A stretch of DNA of 64,000 bases. It comes from Edaphochlamys debaryana (lineage: Eukaryota; Chlorophyta; Chlorophyceae; Chlamydomonadales). The DNA lies in contig JAEHOE010000019.1 of NCBI GenBank assembly GCA_016858145.1, forward strand, positions 1 through 64,000, read 5' to 3'. The translations under genes were made by a program, and so were the position numbers. Under the pieces are notes generated by a model. It was not told where the DNA came from, ran no database searches, and saw only the letters and a program-made list of their open reading frames with translations. Shown here one piece after another: positions 8,001 to 15,988 of the stretch (positions within the stretch are counted from its first letter, which is position 1; each line of letters opens with the position of its first letter).

Positions 8001-11000
8001 TGACGATGCGGTCGTAGAAGTCCGTGGCCTTCTCTCGCTTGCGGTAGTGATCTAAGGGCACCTTGTCGCCGTCCGGAGTCAGGAAGGTGCCGTCCGGCAT
8101 GTAGAGCCGTGGCCCCGGGTTGCCGCAGGACTTGGAGCAGAGCGTCACGGGAAGGGCCAGCTTCTGCTGAAGAGAGAGGTGGTGGGCCTTGGTGCCGGTC
8201 GGCAGGGCGGAGCCCGATGAGGCCGGGGGCGCCGAGGGGCCTGCAGGGGGCGGAGCCGCTGCGCAGCTTGAGGGTGCCGAGGCCGAGCCGCCGCCAGCTC
8301 CACCAGCGCCGGCGTCGTCATCGGGGCGCCGGGGCTGGGGGCCAGAGCAGGGGCTCGTGACGTCCGGCGCTCCCTCATTCTCCTCCTCATCATCTATCAC
8401 GATCTCGTCACGTGGGGGAAACGGCCTGCCAGCCGCGCGCTCCTCCGCCTCGCAGGCGTCGAAAACCTCGTTCAGCTGTCGGAGCAGGGCCTCGGTGGGC
8501 AGGTGCTTGGTCGCCGCCCACCGCTTCACGTCTACCTGGAGCTCGTAGCCGCCGCGCTCGGTGCGGACGAGCTTGCCCAGGGGACCCAGCTGCTCACCCT
8601 GTGTTGGCACGGGGCGCTGGGTGCTGTCGCTCCGGGGCCGCTCCTCAGGCTCAGGGGCAGGGGGCAGCACCAGCGCAGGTGCGGGTGGAGCCGTGGGCGC
8701 CACCGCCGATGATGGGCTCGGGCCAGCTCCAGCGTCGCGCAGCTCCTTGGCCTTGGTTGCCTGGAGCTCGGTAGCAGCGTTGGCCCAGTACTGGGGCATG
8801 TCTCGGGCCCGCGCTTGGAGGGCAGCAGACGGAGGGACCTTCGGCGGGGTCAGGTCCGGGCTGTTGGCGCGGCTGCTTGACGGGCGCGGCAGCAGGCGTC
8901 GCTGGCCAGGCTGCTCGGGCACTGGGGCCAGAACCTCCTCGTCCTCTCCGCTGGCGGTGTCAGCGTCGGCGTGCTCCGCCTGACCCGGCTGGTTGTTGTC
9001 GTCGTCCTCCCCCCCCCTGCCGGGGCTCGGCGTGAGTGCGCAGAAGCGGATGTCGCCGGGGCAGTAGACGTTGGTGAGGCGCAGGGTCGTGGCCCAGGTG
9101 TCCTCATTGGGCAGCTGGTGCGTGAGCTGCAGGGTGTCGCCAGCGCGGCCGTATGAGCGTACGGCGTTGAACTGGACGTTGAAGTCACGCCCCAGCACCA
9201 CGCCGTAGGGTAGGTCGTCCAGGCCCAGCACGGGGATGGGCGGCAGGGCAAGGGAGATGGAGCGCATGTAGCTGGCGCCGGTGCGCTCGGTGACGTGGCC
9301 ATTGACGAGGAGCCGAGCGCCGTGCAGGGTGTACTCGTAGCCGTAGAGCCCTCGGTTGCCGATGGCGCCGCGGAGGGGCCGAGGCTCGTGGTGCCGCAGC
9401 CCATCTCCCTCCACGGTGGTGGGGAAGGTTCGCGCCACGTCGAGCCGCAGCAGCAGCGGGATGCCGGTGAGGCCGTCCTCGTCACTGAAGGTTGCCGGTG
9501 AGCTGACGTGGTCCACGCAGACGATCTGGATCTTGCAGAAGCCGCCAGAGGTCCAGCGGTAGCCTTCGTTGTCGCCCATCAGCAGCCCCGTGCCGGTGTT
9601 GTTGCGCGGGGTGGGCGGCGGAAGCTGGTCTGCCGCCAGGAAGGCACAGACCCAGGGCTCCCCTACGCTGCTCGGATTTTCCTCGTACACCGTGCGCGCC
9701 ACTGACCACTGGACGTCGCCCACCGTGAGCACTTGCGTGGCTCGCACCATGCTGACCACTTGCCTGGGGTTGCCCACCGACTGCGGCTCGGCGACGGCCG
9801 GCCGCAGCCCTTGGGCCGGTGCCTGACTTGGCGGTTGGAGCGGTGGCGGCGGCGGCGGCGGCTCCACTCGTTGCGGCTGCATGGGGGCTGCCCAAGAGGT
9901 GTCACGTGCCGCCACGGTGGCGAAGACCGTCGTCGAGTAGTCCATGAGGTTGGCTGGTGCCGGCTGCACATCAAGGGCGAGGCCCGGGTGCATGCAGAGG
10001 GCGCGGCCCGTCTGCACAGCAGGCGCAGCCACGGGCGGTGGCGGCGGCGCCGTCTGGAGCGCTGGCTGAGTTGTCTGAGCCGTCAAGAGCGGCTGTGGGG
10101 CAGCCCGAGCCGGCAGGACAGCGGGACGCAGACCCGGCGGCAGGTAGGGTGTCGCAAGGGGACCAGCGGGTGCCTCATCTCCCCCGGCACCGGCTTGGAG
10201 ACGGTGCAGCCCTTCCGCCAGCGCCCGGGCTAGCAGGTCCTGCCGTGCGAGCTCCTCGTCCGAGGGTATCAGGCGGGGGCTGCCGTCAGGGAGGTAGAGG
10301 CCCCAGTCCACCCGCAGGCCCTGCTCACCGAGAGCGAGGAAGAGCAGTTGGCACCAGACCGGGTGCCGGTGCCAGAACACGGCGTGCGCGTTCAGCTGCT
10401 GGGCGTGATAGGGCGAGCGCCCGTGGGGAGCTTGCACCTGAGCCCGAATCTCCTCGTGCCAGCGGCAGGTGTTGATCAGGTGCTGGGCATCGCGCTGCAG
10501 TGACTCATCCAGCGTCAGGGGGTCTTGCACCGGGTCCCACTCGAGCAGCTCAGACTCGAGGATGGGCTGGCTGTAGCCCTGGATGCCGAAGGTCAGCGCC
10601 ACGTCCCTCGTCATCTGCAGGAGTGTGGGACCGCCCAACAGCGCCCAGATCTTGCACTTGTCCAGGCTGTGGTCCTTCTTGGCTGCGTATGACACAGTCT
10701 CCAGGCCGGGGTAGCGGGTGAGCGCCCGGTAGTCTGGGTGACTGGCCAGCTCCGAGATCAGGGTGCAGCAGGTGCATGGGACGCGTGACCCTGAGAGCTT
10801 GGAGGGAAGCTCCTTGGTGTGCCGTGGCCGCGGGACGGCGCCCGACGAGCCTGGACCAGGACCGCCGTGCCCTCGGTCCCTCGAGCGGTCGCGGTCGTGG
10901 TCCTTGCCCTGATCCTTGCGTCGGTCGTTGTCGGGCTCCTTGTCGCCGCGCGACGGGGAGCGGGAGCGTCTCTGCTCCAAGCCGCGCTGATCTCCACGGT

Positions 11001-14000
11001 AGCCCCGGTCGTAGTAAGGATCTCGTGGGCCCAGCTGTAGTACGGGCGGGCCCACGACAGGCGTGGCCTGAGGGGGCGGCATGGGAGACCACGCGATGTG
11101 GCGTCGTGCTGAGGGGCTCGCTGCAGGCGCTGCCTGGGGGCCCTGCGGGGGCACCCGTGCGGAGGGGCCCTTGGGCGCGGGTGCCGGTGGCGTTACGAGA
11201 GCGTTGGGCCGCGGAGGTGGTGGCTGCGGAGAGCGCTCCACAGCCGGCGCTGGCGGTGGTGGAGGTGAGGGCTCCGGCGCTGGCGAGGGTGGCAGCGGAG
11301 GCGAGAGCGGGGGCAGCGGCGACAGCGGCTCCATGGGGATGCTGCCGTTGTCGTTCACCAGGTACTCGTCCAGCTCACCGTCCTCATCCGCCTGGGCAAT
11401 CAGCTCGTCCTCATTGAGCGGCACCGGGTCGGCATAGATGATGAGTGCCTTGCGCTCCTCCTCGTGCAGGTACCGCTTGTACTGCTCCGCGTAGGACGGC
11501 TCCGGCGTGCTCCAGATCCTGACTGTGCTGTCCCTGGAGGTGTAGAGCTCGGAGGCCGCAGAATCAGCCAGGGTCTTGAACAGCTGCTTGGGCGGGAACG
11601 GGACCTTGCGGTTGCAGTCCTTGGTCTTGACCTCACGTGCCGCCGTCTCGCTCGCCGGCAGCTGCACGGTGGCGTAGCAGGCCCGCAGCGCTGCCGCGGC
11701 CTGACCCAGCTCGGCGGGGGCCGGGATCAGCTTGACGTAGCCGCCCAGGGACGCGTCACCTCGGTAGAAGCCCGGCCTGAACTTGAGGTGTGGGCTCGGG
11801 AAGTAGTCCAGCACCATGCCGTGCAGCCAGAAGAAGTGCACGCCCCACAGGACCTTGAAGAGCCCCTCGGCAGCTGAGTCACGCACCACCAGGAACTCGC
11901 CTTCAAAGGTGGTCTCCTGGGGCGTGCCGGGGTTGAGCGTGGTGCGGATGGTGACGATGCCGAGCGGCCGGCTGCGCTGCTCGAGCGAGCGCACGCCAGC
12001 GTCGCAAGGGCGGATGGTCAGCCCCAGCTCCTTGACCAGGCTCTCGACCACCAGGCCCCACGGGTTGCAGGCGCAGTCGGGCGCCACGCCGGAGGGGTAG
12101 ACCAGACCACCGTCGGCCGTGTGGAAGGCCACGCCCTGCTTGGGGTCGCCGTTGTCAACGTAGTGCAGCGAGGCGCAGTCCTTGCTCTGCAGGTGCCGGT
12201 TGATGGCCTCCGTGTCGCCCGTCGGAACAGCGGAGCCGGCGCTTGCAGCCGTGGACGAGCAGGCGAAGGTGGCGTTGGGGGCGGTGTCCGTGGGCGAAGG
12301 CCTGATCTGGGCCTTGACCACGTTCATCAAGTCGCCGATCGCCGTCAGGATCGTCGTACCGGTCGCCCCGCTGACCCGCACGCTGCAGCTGCCATCCAGG
12401 TAGATCTGGATCGAGCAGTACTCTACGAGCGGGACGCGGATAGAGCTGGGCAGCGACGCCGCCTGGCTCTGGCGGAAGCCGGCGGGCATGGGCTCACGCG
12501 TGGTGTTGAGCGCCACAGCCGGGATGGGCCACTGGAGCCCGGTCCGCGCCGGTGCCGCTGTCTGCACGCTGGTGCCCAGGCTGCTCATACCCCCCCCCAG
12601 CTTGGAGACAGAGGCAGAGCTGCTGGTGGCGAGGACCGTGGCGCCTGCAGTGCTGTCAACACGCGTGATGAACGTGCCGAACGGCTGCTGCGCCACCGAG
12701 AGCGTGTCCGTGGCGAGCGCCGAGGACGTGCTGGGGGCGTAGCTGGGCGGCGGCGGGTAGGCGTACGGCGGCGCGCCGTGGCCCATGAGCCAACCGTGGG
12801 ACTGGGCGCTCACGTGCGAGGGCGGCGGCGTGCCACGGTAGGAGGCAGCGGAGGCGAAGGCCGCAGCGTGCTGGCCGGCCGAGGGCGCAGGCAGCTGCTG
12901 CGGGCCGTGGCCGCCATAGGCGCTGGGCGGGTAGCCGTACATGGGCGGCGGCTGCCCGTACGGGTAGGGCGCGTAACCATACGGCGCGTGGAAGGCAACC
13001 GGCGGCGCTGCCGCCGGGGCCTGGGACGCCGGGGAGTCGGTCTTGGCCGCGTAGGCGTTGACCCTGCCCTTGCCGCGGTTGTTGTCCTTGGCCTTGACGT
13101 ACTCCTGCTTGCTGCCGCCCTGCGGCTTGCCGCCTTGCTGGTTGCCACCCTGCTGCTGCTGCGGTGCGGCGAACTGCGGGTTCTGCCGGAGCAGTTTCTC
13201 CCAGGCCTGGCCCATGTCGATCGAGGCCGGGTACCCTTGCAGGGCCGTCGGGTTGCCCGCCTTGGCGTTCTCGGAGCAGAAATCCAGCGAGTGGGACTTG
13301 GCGCGGGGGCCGTTGACGCAGGCGTGGTAGGTGCAGGGGCCCTTGGAGCCGGTGACCGGGCCGGGCGCCTCCTTGGGCCAGCGCTGGCGCATCTTGCCCG
13401 CCGGCGACTGCAGCTGCTGCTGGTTGCCGAACGGGCGGTTGCCGTTGTTGGGCCCGTGGATGGCGAGCGCCATGCTGTCGAGCTGTGCCGAGAGCCGGGC
13501 GAAGTCCGAGTGGCTGGCGGCCGTGGACTCGCCCACGGGCCCGGCAGCGGTCGCCAGGGCCCTGACCTTCTTGGGCGCCAGCCGGTCCGCCTCGGCCTGG
13601 TCCGAGCGGAAGCAGACGTAGACGTTTTGGCACTCCGATATGCACCACTCCACGTCCCAGGCGGTGGGGTCGTCGTCGGCCTTGCCCCGGTAGCCGAGCT
13701 TGATGTGCTCGTTCATCACCGCCGCCTTAACCCAGTGGGACTTGACGACGGCGAGAAGCCAGCGCTCGGTGCGGGTGCGCCGCGGGTAGGTGACCAGGCT
13801 CAGGACGCTGACGATGGCCAGGTAGCGGGAGCCGGCGGCGGTGGGGTCCTCCGTGGTCCAGATCTCGAACTTCTCGTAGTCCGCCTTGGCGGCGGGGTCG
13901 TCCCGGCCATAGTCCTCGCGGAGCAGGGCGATGACGTAGTCCATGGCGTCGAGCAGCCCGGGCGGCAGCGCCTGGCCCACGTAGTCCGGCAGCGGTACGG

Positions 14001-15219
14001 GCTGCGGGTTCATGGCGGCGATGGCCGCATCGAACTCCACCCGGTGCCTCAGCAGGCGCGGCAGGCCCTTGGTGTTGACCCAGTGCTGCGTGACCGTGAA
14101 GAGCCGCACCGAGCCGTCAGGCCCCTGGCCGCCGGCGATGCCAGCTAGCCAGAGCCGGCAGAGCTTGCACGTGTTGTCGCCACGCGACGTCATCTCCCAA
14201 CCCAGGCGCCACGAGTGGGTCGCTGCGAGGAAGGCAGGGAGAGACTTGTTGATGCTATCGAAGACAGGGACATGCTTGTTTGACATCTCGTCTTCCGAGT
14301 CTGGGTCAGGCGCCGCCTGCCCAGCCTGCACGGCTTGAGGTGCCGGGGCTAGCGGTAGCAGCGGCTGGCCGAGAGGCGGAGGCTCGTCTTCGTCAGACGA
14401 GGAGCTAGATGAGCTAGGGTTTGAGCCTGGGCGCAGCCCAGGTCCTCCCGCGACGGCGGGAAGTGCCCCCGCGGCCCCCGGCTGGGGCTCGTGCAGAGGG
14501 TTTGCGAAGACGTGCGACGGGCCAGCCTGACCACCCGCAGCCCCACCTCCAGCTTGGGCGATAGCCGCAACTACGTTGTTGTTGCCAGCGAGCGCTGTTG
14601 CAGTGCCTGCAGACGGAGCGCGAGCGTGATGAGTGACGTCGGAGCCTCCAGACGTACTCGCACCCGCACCGGCGTTGCCAGTGGGCTGCTGCTCGAACAG
14701 TGGATTACCGTGGAGCAAAGATGCCTGGGCTGGGGCGCGACCGCGGCCAGGACTTGTCGGTGGTGACTTCGGAGGAACACCTGCGTTGCGGGCGTTGTGA
14801 AGCTCAGCGAACCGATGAATAGGCAGGTCCTCTTCTTGACGCTCGACGCGATCGCGGTAGCGAGAAGCTCTATCTGCTGCCGGGGGTGGCCGCTTGCCGA
14901 CGGGCGAAGCGACAGTGACAACCCCTTCGGAGCTGCCAGACGTAGCCTGGGCTCCGGCTCTTTCGGACGCAGTCCTAGGAGCCAGGTCGCACCTTGGGCG
15001 TAGCCCGGGTGTGACCAAATGATGAGCAGTCCACTGCGCGTAGCGCGAGCAGAAGACGGGAGCAAAATTGCGAGCTAAGGCCAAGGGCGTAGCCCAGGAC
15101 TCGCGGCTGGAGAACGGCGACTGACGGACGCCGTGCGGAGACGCGCTCCGAGTAGATTGTCGACAGGGTAGCACAGAGACTGCTTCGACTGGCAGTAGAG
15201 AAGGCAAGGCATGCAACAA
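4606..15219 (-). CDS. Gag-protease-RT-RNase H polyprotein of the retrotransposon
   Basis: An uninterrupted frame of about 3,537 codons. The first in-frame ATG is at 14,286, but the frame is open back into the 5' LTR, and in the 3' LTR copy it joins an ATG (987). Order: Ser/Pro-rich leader; Gag-like segment with a CTYHAC...HSLDFC zinc-type cluster (about 13,340-13,280); Pro/Gln-rich spacer; retropepsin-like fold with VKELGLTIRPC (about 12,030) whose DSG motif is replaced; RS-rich stretch (about 11,000-10,870); second CTCC...HSLDKC cluster; second retropepsin-like segment with PYGVVLGRDF (about 9,200); charged helical region and a hydrophobic segment (about 7,320-7,260); RT with FVDD (about 6,310); RNase H with HTDFS and TDHAPL. 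It ends in the methyltransferase-like domain. The length is far above a usual gypsy Gag-Pol. Confidence 0.85.
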   Translation of the reverse strand: MLHALPSLLPVEAVSVLPCRQSTRSASPHGVRQSPFSSRESWATPLALARNFAPVFCSRYAQWTAHHLVTPGLRPRCDLAPRTASERAGAQATSGSSEGVVTVASPVGKRPPPAADRASRYRDRVERQEEDLPIHRFAELHNARNAGVPPKSPPTSPGRGRAPAQASLLHGNPLFEQQPTGNAGAGASTSGGSDVTHHARAPSAGTATALAGNNNVVAAIAQAGGGAAGGQAGPSHVFANPLHEPQPGAAGALPAVAGGPGLRPGSNPSSSSSSSDEDEPPPLGQPLLPLAPAPQAVQAGQAAPDPDSEDEMSNKHVPVFDSINKSLPAFLAATHSWRLGWEMTSRGDNTCKLCRLWLAGIAGGQGPDGSVRLFTVTQHWVNTKGLPRLLRHRVEFDAAIAAMNPQPVPLPDYVGQALPPGLLDAMDYVIALLREDYGRDDPAAKADYEKFEIWTTEDPTAAGSRYLAIVSVLSLVTYPRRTRTERWLLAVVKSHWVKAAVMNEHIKLGYRGKADDDPTAWDVEWCISECQNVYVCFRSDQAEADRLAPKKVRALATAAGPVGESTAASHSDFARLSAQLDSMALAIHGPNNGNRPFGNQQQLQSPAGKMRQRWPKEAPGPVTGSKGPCTYHACVNGPRAKSHSLDFCSENAKAGNPTALQGYPASIDMGQAWEKLLRQNPQFAAPQQQQGGNQQGGKPQGGSKQEYVKAKDNNRGKGRVNAYAAKTDSPASQAPAAAPPVAFHAPYGYAPYPYGQPPPMYGYPPSAYGGHGPQQLPAPSAGQHAAAFASAASYRGTPPPSHVSAQSHGWLMGHGAPPYAYPPPPSYAPSTSSALATDTLSVAQQPFGTFITRVDSTAGATVLATSSSASVSKLGGGMSSLGTSVQTAAPARTGLQWPIPAVALNTTREPMPAGFRQSQAASLPSSIRVPLVEYCSIQIYLDGSCSVRVSGATGTTILTAIGDLMNVVKAQIRPSPTDTAPNATFACSSTAASAGSAVPTGDTEAINRHLQSKDCASLHYVDNGDPKQGVAFHTADGGLVYPSGVAPDCACNPWGLVVESLVKELGLTIRPCDAGVRSLEQRSRPLGIVTIRTTLNPGTPQETTFEGEFLVVRDSAAEGLFKVLWGVHFFWLHGMVLDYFPSPHLKFRPGFYRGDASLGGYVKLIPAPAELGQAAAALRACYATVQLPASETAAREVKTKDCNRKVPFPPKQLFKTLADSAASELYTSRDSTVRIWSTPEPSYAEQYKRYLHEEERKALIIYADPVPLNEDELIAQADEDGELDEYLVNDNGSIPMEPLSPLPPLSPPLPPSPAPEPSPPPPPAPAVERSPQPPPPRPNALVTPPAPAPKGPSARVPPQGPQAAPAASPSARRHIAWSPMPPPQATPVVGPPVLQLGPRDPYYDRGYRGDQRGLEQRRSRSPSRGDKEPDNDRRKDQGKDHDRDRSRDRGHGGPGPGSSGAVPRPRHTKELPSKLSGSRVPCTCCTLISELASHPDYRALTRYPGLETVSYAAKKDHSLDKCKIWALLGGPTLLQMTRDVALTFGIQGYSQPILESELLEWDPVQDPLTLDESLQRDAQHLINTCRWHEEIRAQVQAPHGRSPYHAQQLNAHAVFWHRHPVWCQLLFLALGEQGLRVDWGLYLPDGSPRLIPSDEELARQDLLARALAEGLHRLQAGAGGDEAPAGPLATPYLPPGLRPAVLPARAAPQPLLTAQTTQPALQTAPPPPPVAAPAVQTGRALCMHPGLALDVQPAPANLMDYSTTVFATVAARDTSWAAPMQPQRVEPPPPPPPLQPPSQAPAQGLRPAVAEPQSVGNPRQVVSMVRATQVLTVGDVQWSVARTVYEENPSSVGEPWVCAFLAADQLPPPTPRNNTGTGLLMGDNEGYRWTSGGFCKIQIVCVDHVSSPATFSDEDGLTGIPLLLRLDVARTFPTTVEGDGLRHHEPRPLRGAIGNRGLYGYEYTLHGARLLVNGHVTERTGASYMRSISLALPPIPVLGLDDLPYGVVLGRDFNVQFNAVRSYGRAGDTLQLTHQLPNEDTWATTLRLTNVYCPGDIRFCALTPSPGRGGEDDDNNQPGQAEHADADTASGEDEEVLAPVPEQPGQRRLLPRPSSSRANSPDLTPPKVPPSAALQARARDMPQYWANAATELQATKAKELRDAGAGPSPSSAVAPTAPPAPALVLPPAPEPEERPRSDSTQRPVPTQGEQLGPLGKLVRTERGGYELQVDVKRWAATKHLPTEALLRQLNEVFDACEAEERAAGRPFPPRDEIVIDDEEENEGAPDVTSPCSGPQPRRPDDDAGAGGAGGGSASAPSSCAAAPPPAGPSAPPASSGSALPTGTKAHHLSLQQKLALPVTLCSKSCGNPGPRLYMPDGTFLTPDGDKVPLDHYRKREKATDFYDRIVMSQVDGDGESPSPGNAGGAVLSPWHNGYCTVRPKTYGLSLARAVHLLYDLDGRTFCPSEDDHALSIPRRHGARALLRLIANSPIYGPVPFLDTYGACSTDSEYDDFGSTSGGEEGELDDELAAYAAKLDALQHQLGRMMLRHVTRSLDRRLRRHARRELRRQQERRALAQIEIDRTREEYRTMAKREFLRRRAERWAATADAKPAKPKLMVPPTNTSSASPHRWRLNTFKTFTFALTCLVLLSCWRLADAAPHCVPHPAYQQGGQWAAPSWAQLELSPANSSLEEAMHRVRLRPQSTPPVAAPPGGSAAPSPAAPLTAALAAEASPAFVTTPDGTRAPPEDSTFVKQAAGYTLCIRPDMTEAERDSIKALMQKYDHLFARSLKDIGCYRGDLGPVKIELKHDNPIFEAPRRHSAAERAVEDAKCRELLEADIIEPSNSTKYAMNVTMPGKKGLDGTYASGDKRYCADARRVNAASVRDYFRPPAPEELFARILGAKFITKCDCRAAFNQLPLAEEDRDKTSFWWCNTLYRDKRLMYGAVNATAAWQRVLSHHVRQYGLQDVVHIFVDDAAVTGSTAEEHEQNLARFLAMLADINIKLHPDKTVVAADKIEFLGHMISADGLRPVQAKIAAIQAIQPPRSLTELQSLLGMCNYYRCYIPDFACIASPLYELTKKGVVWGPETWQPKHQEVLDRLKAEFATNNRLLRNPDPNRELILHTDFSNVGISAVLGQLDDDGNEYMCACISRSLNQHERNYTSYKGEMLAACWAMKMLRPYLLGWRFTLVTDHAPLLWLMENQNLVGQYARWALLMQEYDFNVAHRPGKLHHNADTLSRSPMPSSADGSGARMDEDSDPRPPVPKLVPYPTVTPAAQPTVLMSAVQALAQRAREDFSILAAVTGQGSALTLSPDELLAGGNGTASDAIERPSDPDCTAAQLQTRLANVIANRIVREARDALRALPLPSPRPRRTGNGTTVSLDTSLLSHHFLERAFTDGLVVVECGTSAATGLEACLRAGWTVREYHAWARRRRSGCCCAVVWAGSVLPFPAKSAAPLWRRPGQPCRRAPSATSTCSTPPPTLGNSGSCWPTWTPTGSRPSESWTYSAVFRSCSPAFPRVTFWRATCQRPRTRPSAMV
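15053..15064 (-). promoter_or_regulatory. Primer-binding site, apparently self-complementary
   Basis: The transcript strand reads TGCTCCCGTCTT directly after the LTR body end (AATTT at 15,065). It does not begin TGG, so it does not look like a tRNA 3'-end complement. It is a perfect 12-nt reverse complement of AAGACGGGAGCA in the LTR (15,278-15,267). Position and perfect match suggest priming by the element's own RNA, as described for Tf1-type elements. Confidence 0.6.
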
Positions 15220-15466
15220 CTCTGACGTTACAGGTCTCAGTACGCATGAAGCGGTGCATAAAGCGGTGCTCCCGTCTTGACGAGACGGGAGCTGAGCGCT
15301 AGCCTATCCTCACCGCGGGCGGAATGAGGCTGCCGTACAGCATGCATGCTGTACCATACAAGTGCATGGCGCACACACAGGTCGTTCTCCCTTGTCAACC
15401 TCCACAACTCCCAGCAACCACCGAACTCCTACGATAGTGTGGCAGCGACGATACTGTGCTCTGTCA
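15065..15466 (-). repeat. LTR body A1 (5' LTR)
   Basis: 402 bp, the partner of 794-1195. It lacks the B-GC prefix found before A2, and AGCC follows immediately at 15,467. It holds a hairpin (15,292-15,268), TGTAA (15,232-15,228) and an ATG at 15,259. An extra base at about 15,233 puts that ATG out of frame with the polyprotein. Confidence 0.9.
15268..15292 (-). promoter_or_regulatory. Conserved LTR hairpin, followed by TGTAA
   Basis: A 10-bp stem GCTCCCGTCT/AGACGGGAGC with a 5-nt loop. The same hairpin is at 996-1020. The relative's LTR has a diverged version at 15,711-15,734 whose stem changes are compensatory. TGTAA, the volvocine poly(A) signal, follows about 36-41 nt later in all three. 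Its 3' arm is the sequence complementary to the primer site. Confidence 0.6.
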
Positions 15467-15470
15467 AGCC
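15467..15470. repeat. Target-site duplication AGCC, right copy
   Basis: AGCC follows the CTGTCA end of the minus-strand element and matches 740-743. Confidence 0.65.
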
Positions 15471-15988
15471 CATAGTGTGTCCTGACAGCTGACAGAGCAC
15501 AGTACCGTCACTGTCACAGTATGGTTGCCGGTTGGGAGTTGAGGTAGGGTGCTGGAGGTTTGTGGTTGGTCTGCTGCTTTGTGCTGGAGGGTACGTCTAG
15601 GGTCGTGACTAGGGTTGTGACACCAGGGTTTGGCTCGTGAGACACGTGGCATGAGCACCTGAGGTACGGCAATGAGCCCTTCCGATCGGGGGGACTTAGG
15701 CGAACGCCCAGCTTCCGACTAGCAGGTCGGAAGCACTGCTATTACTACTTGCTGCGGATCTACTCTGCTGTGACTGTAACTACTAGAGTGTTGCTGCTCT
15801 GCTGCCTCTAGCGCCTGCGGTGCAGTCTCTGTGCCATCCGACGACTTCCCGAGGAGCCTTCGCTCGACCCAGCTGCTGAGCCTCGGCGCTGGTCCTAGAA
15901 GTGAGCCCAGGCACCGCCTGCGTCTTTGCTCGCCGATTAGTTCGGTCAGCCGGCTGCACTTTGCCGTAGCCCATAGTGTGTCCTGACA
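15471..15988 (+). mobile_element. Remainder of the plus-strand element's 3' LTR
   Basis: After the insertion the LTR resumes with CATAGTGTGTCCTGACA, then GC, then TGACAGAGCACAG (15,490), the same B-GC-A junction as in the minus-strand element. The body carries the covarying hairpin (15,711-15,734) and TGTAA (15,775-15,779), and ends GCTCGCCGATT. A further 50-bp B repeat (15,939-15,988) follows. It is clearly diverged from 794-1195, so it is another subfamily. Flanking sequence from 15,989 shows no internal retroelement coding region. Confidence 0.7.

Larger units (their letters stand above)
744..15466 (-). mobile_element. Large Ty3/gypsy-like LTR retrotransposon, nearly complete
   Basis: The 14.7-kb element reads on the minus strand. 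The order in transcript sense is: LTR body A1 (15,466-15,065), self-complementary primer site (15,064-15,053), gag/protease-like modules, RT, RNase H, C5-methyltransferase-like domain, integrase, PHD finger, adenine-methyltransferase-like remnant, polypurine tract (1256-1248), then repeats B1, A2 and B2. The domain order RT-RNase H-integrase places it in Ty3/gypsy. The two LTR bodies (402 bp) are identical except for two single-base indels, so the insertion is recent. Its coding frames nevertheless contain several +/-1 shifts, which could be real decay or assembly indels. It lies inside the LTR of a relative and is flanked by AGCC. Confidence 0.85.

Noticed and set aside
12121..14148. 675-residue plus-strand frame opposite the gag region
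   Set aside because: Arg/Gly/Val-rich shadow of the GC-rich minus-strand polyprotein; no motifs.
744..15466. Classification as a DIRS/TOC1-type tyrosine-recombinase element because of the split repeats
   Set aside because: RT-RNase H is followed by a clear HHCC/DDE integrase, and a 4-bp target duplication is present; no tyrosine recombinase motif was seen.
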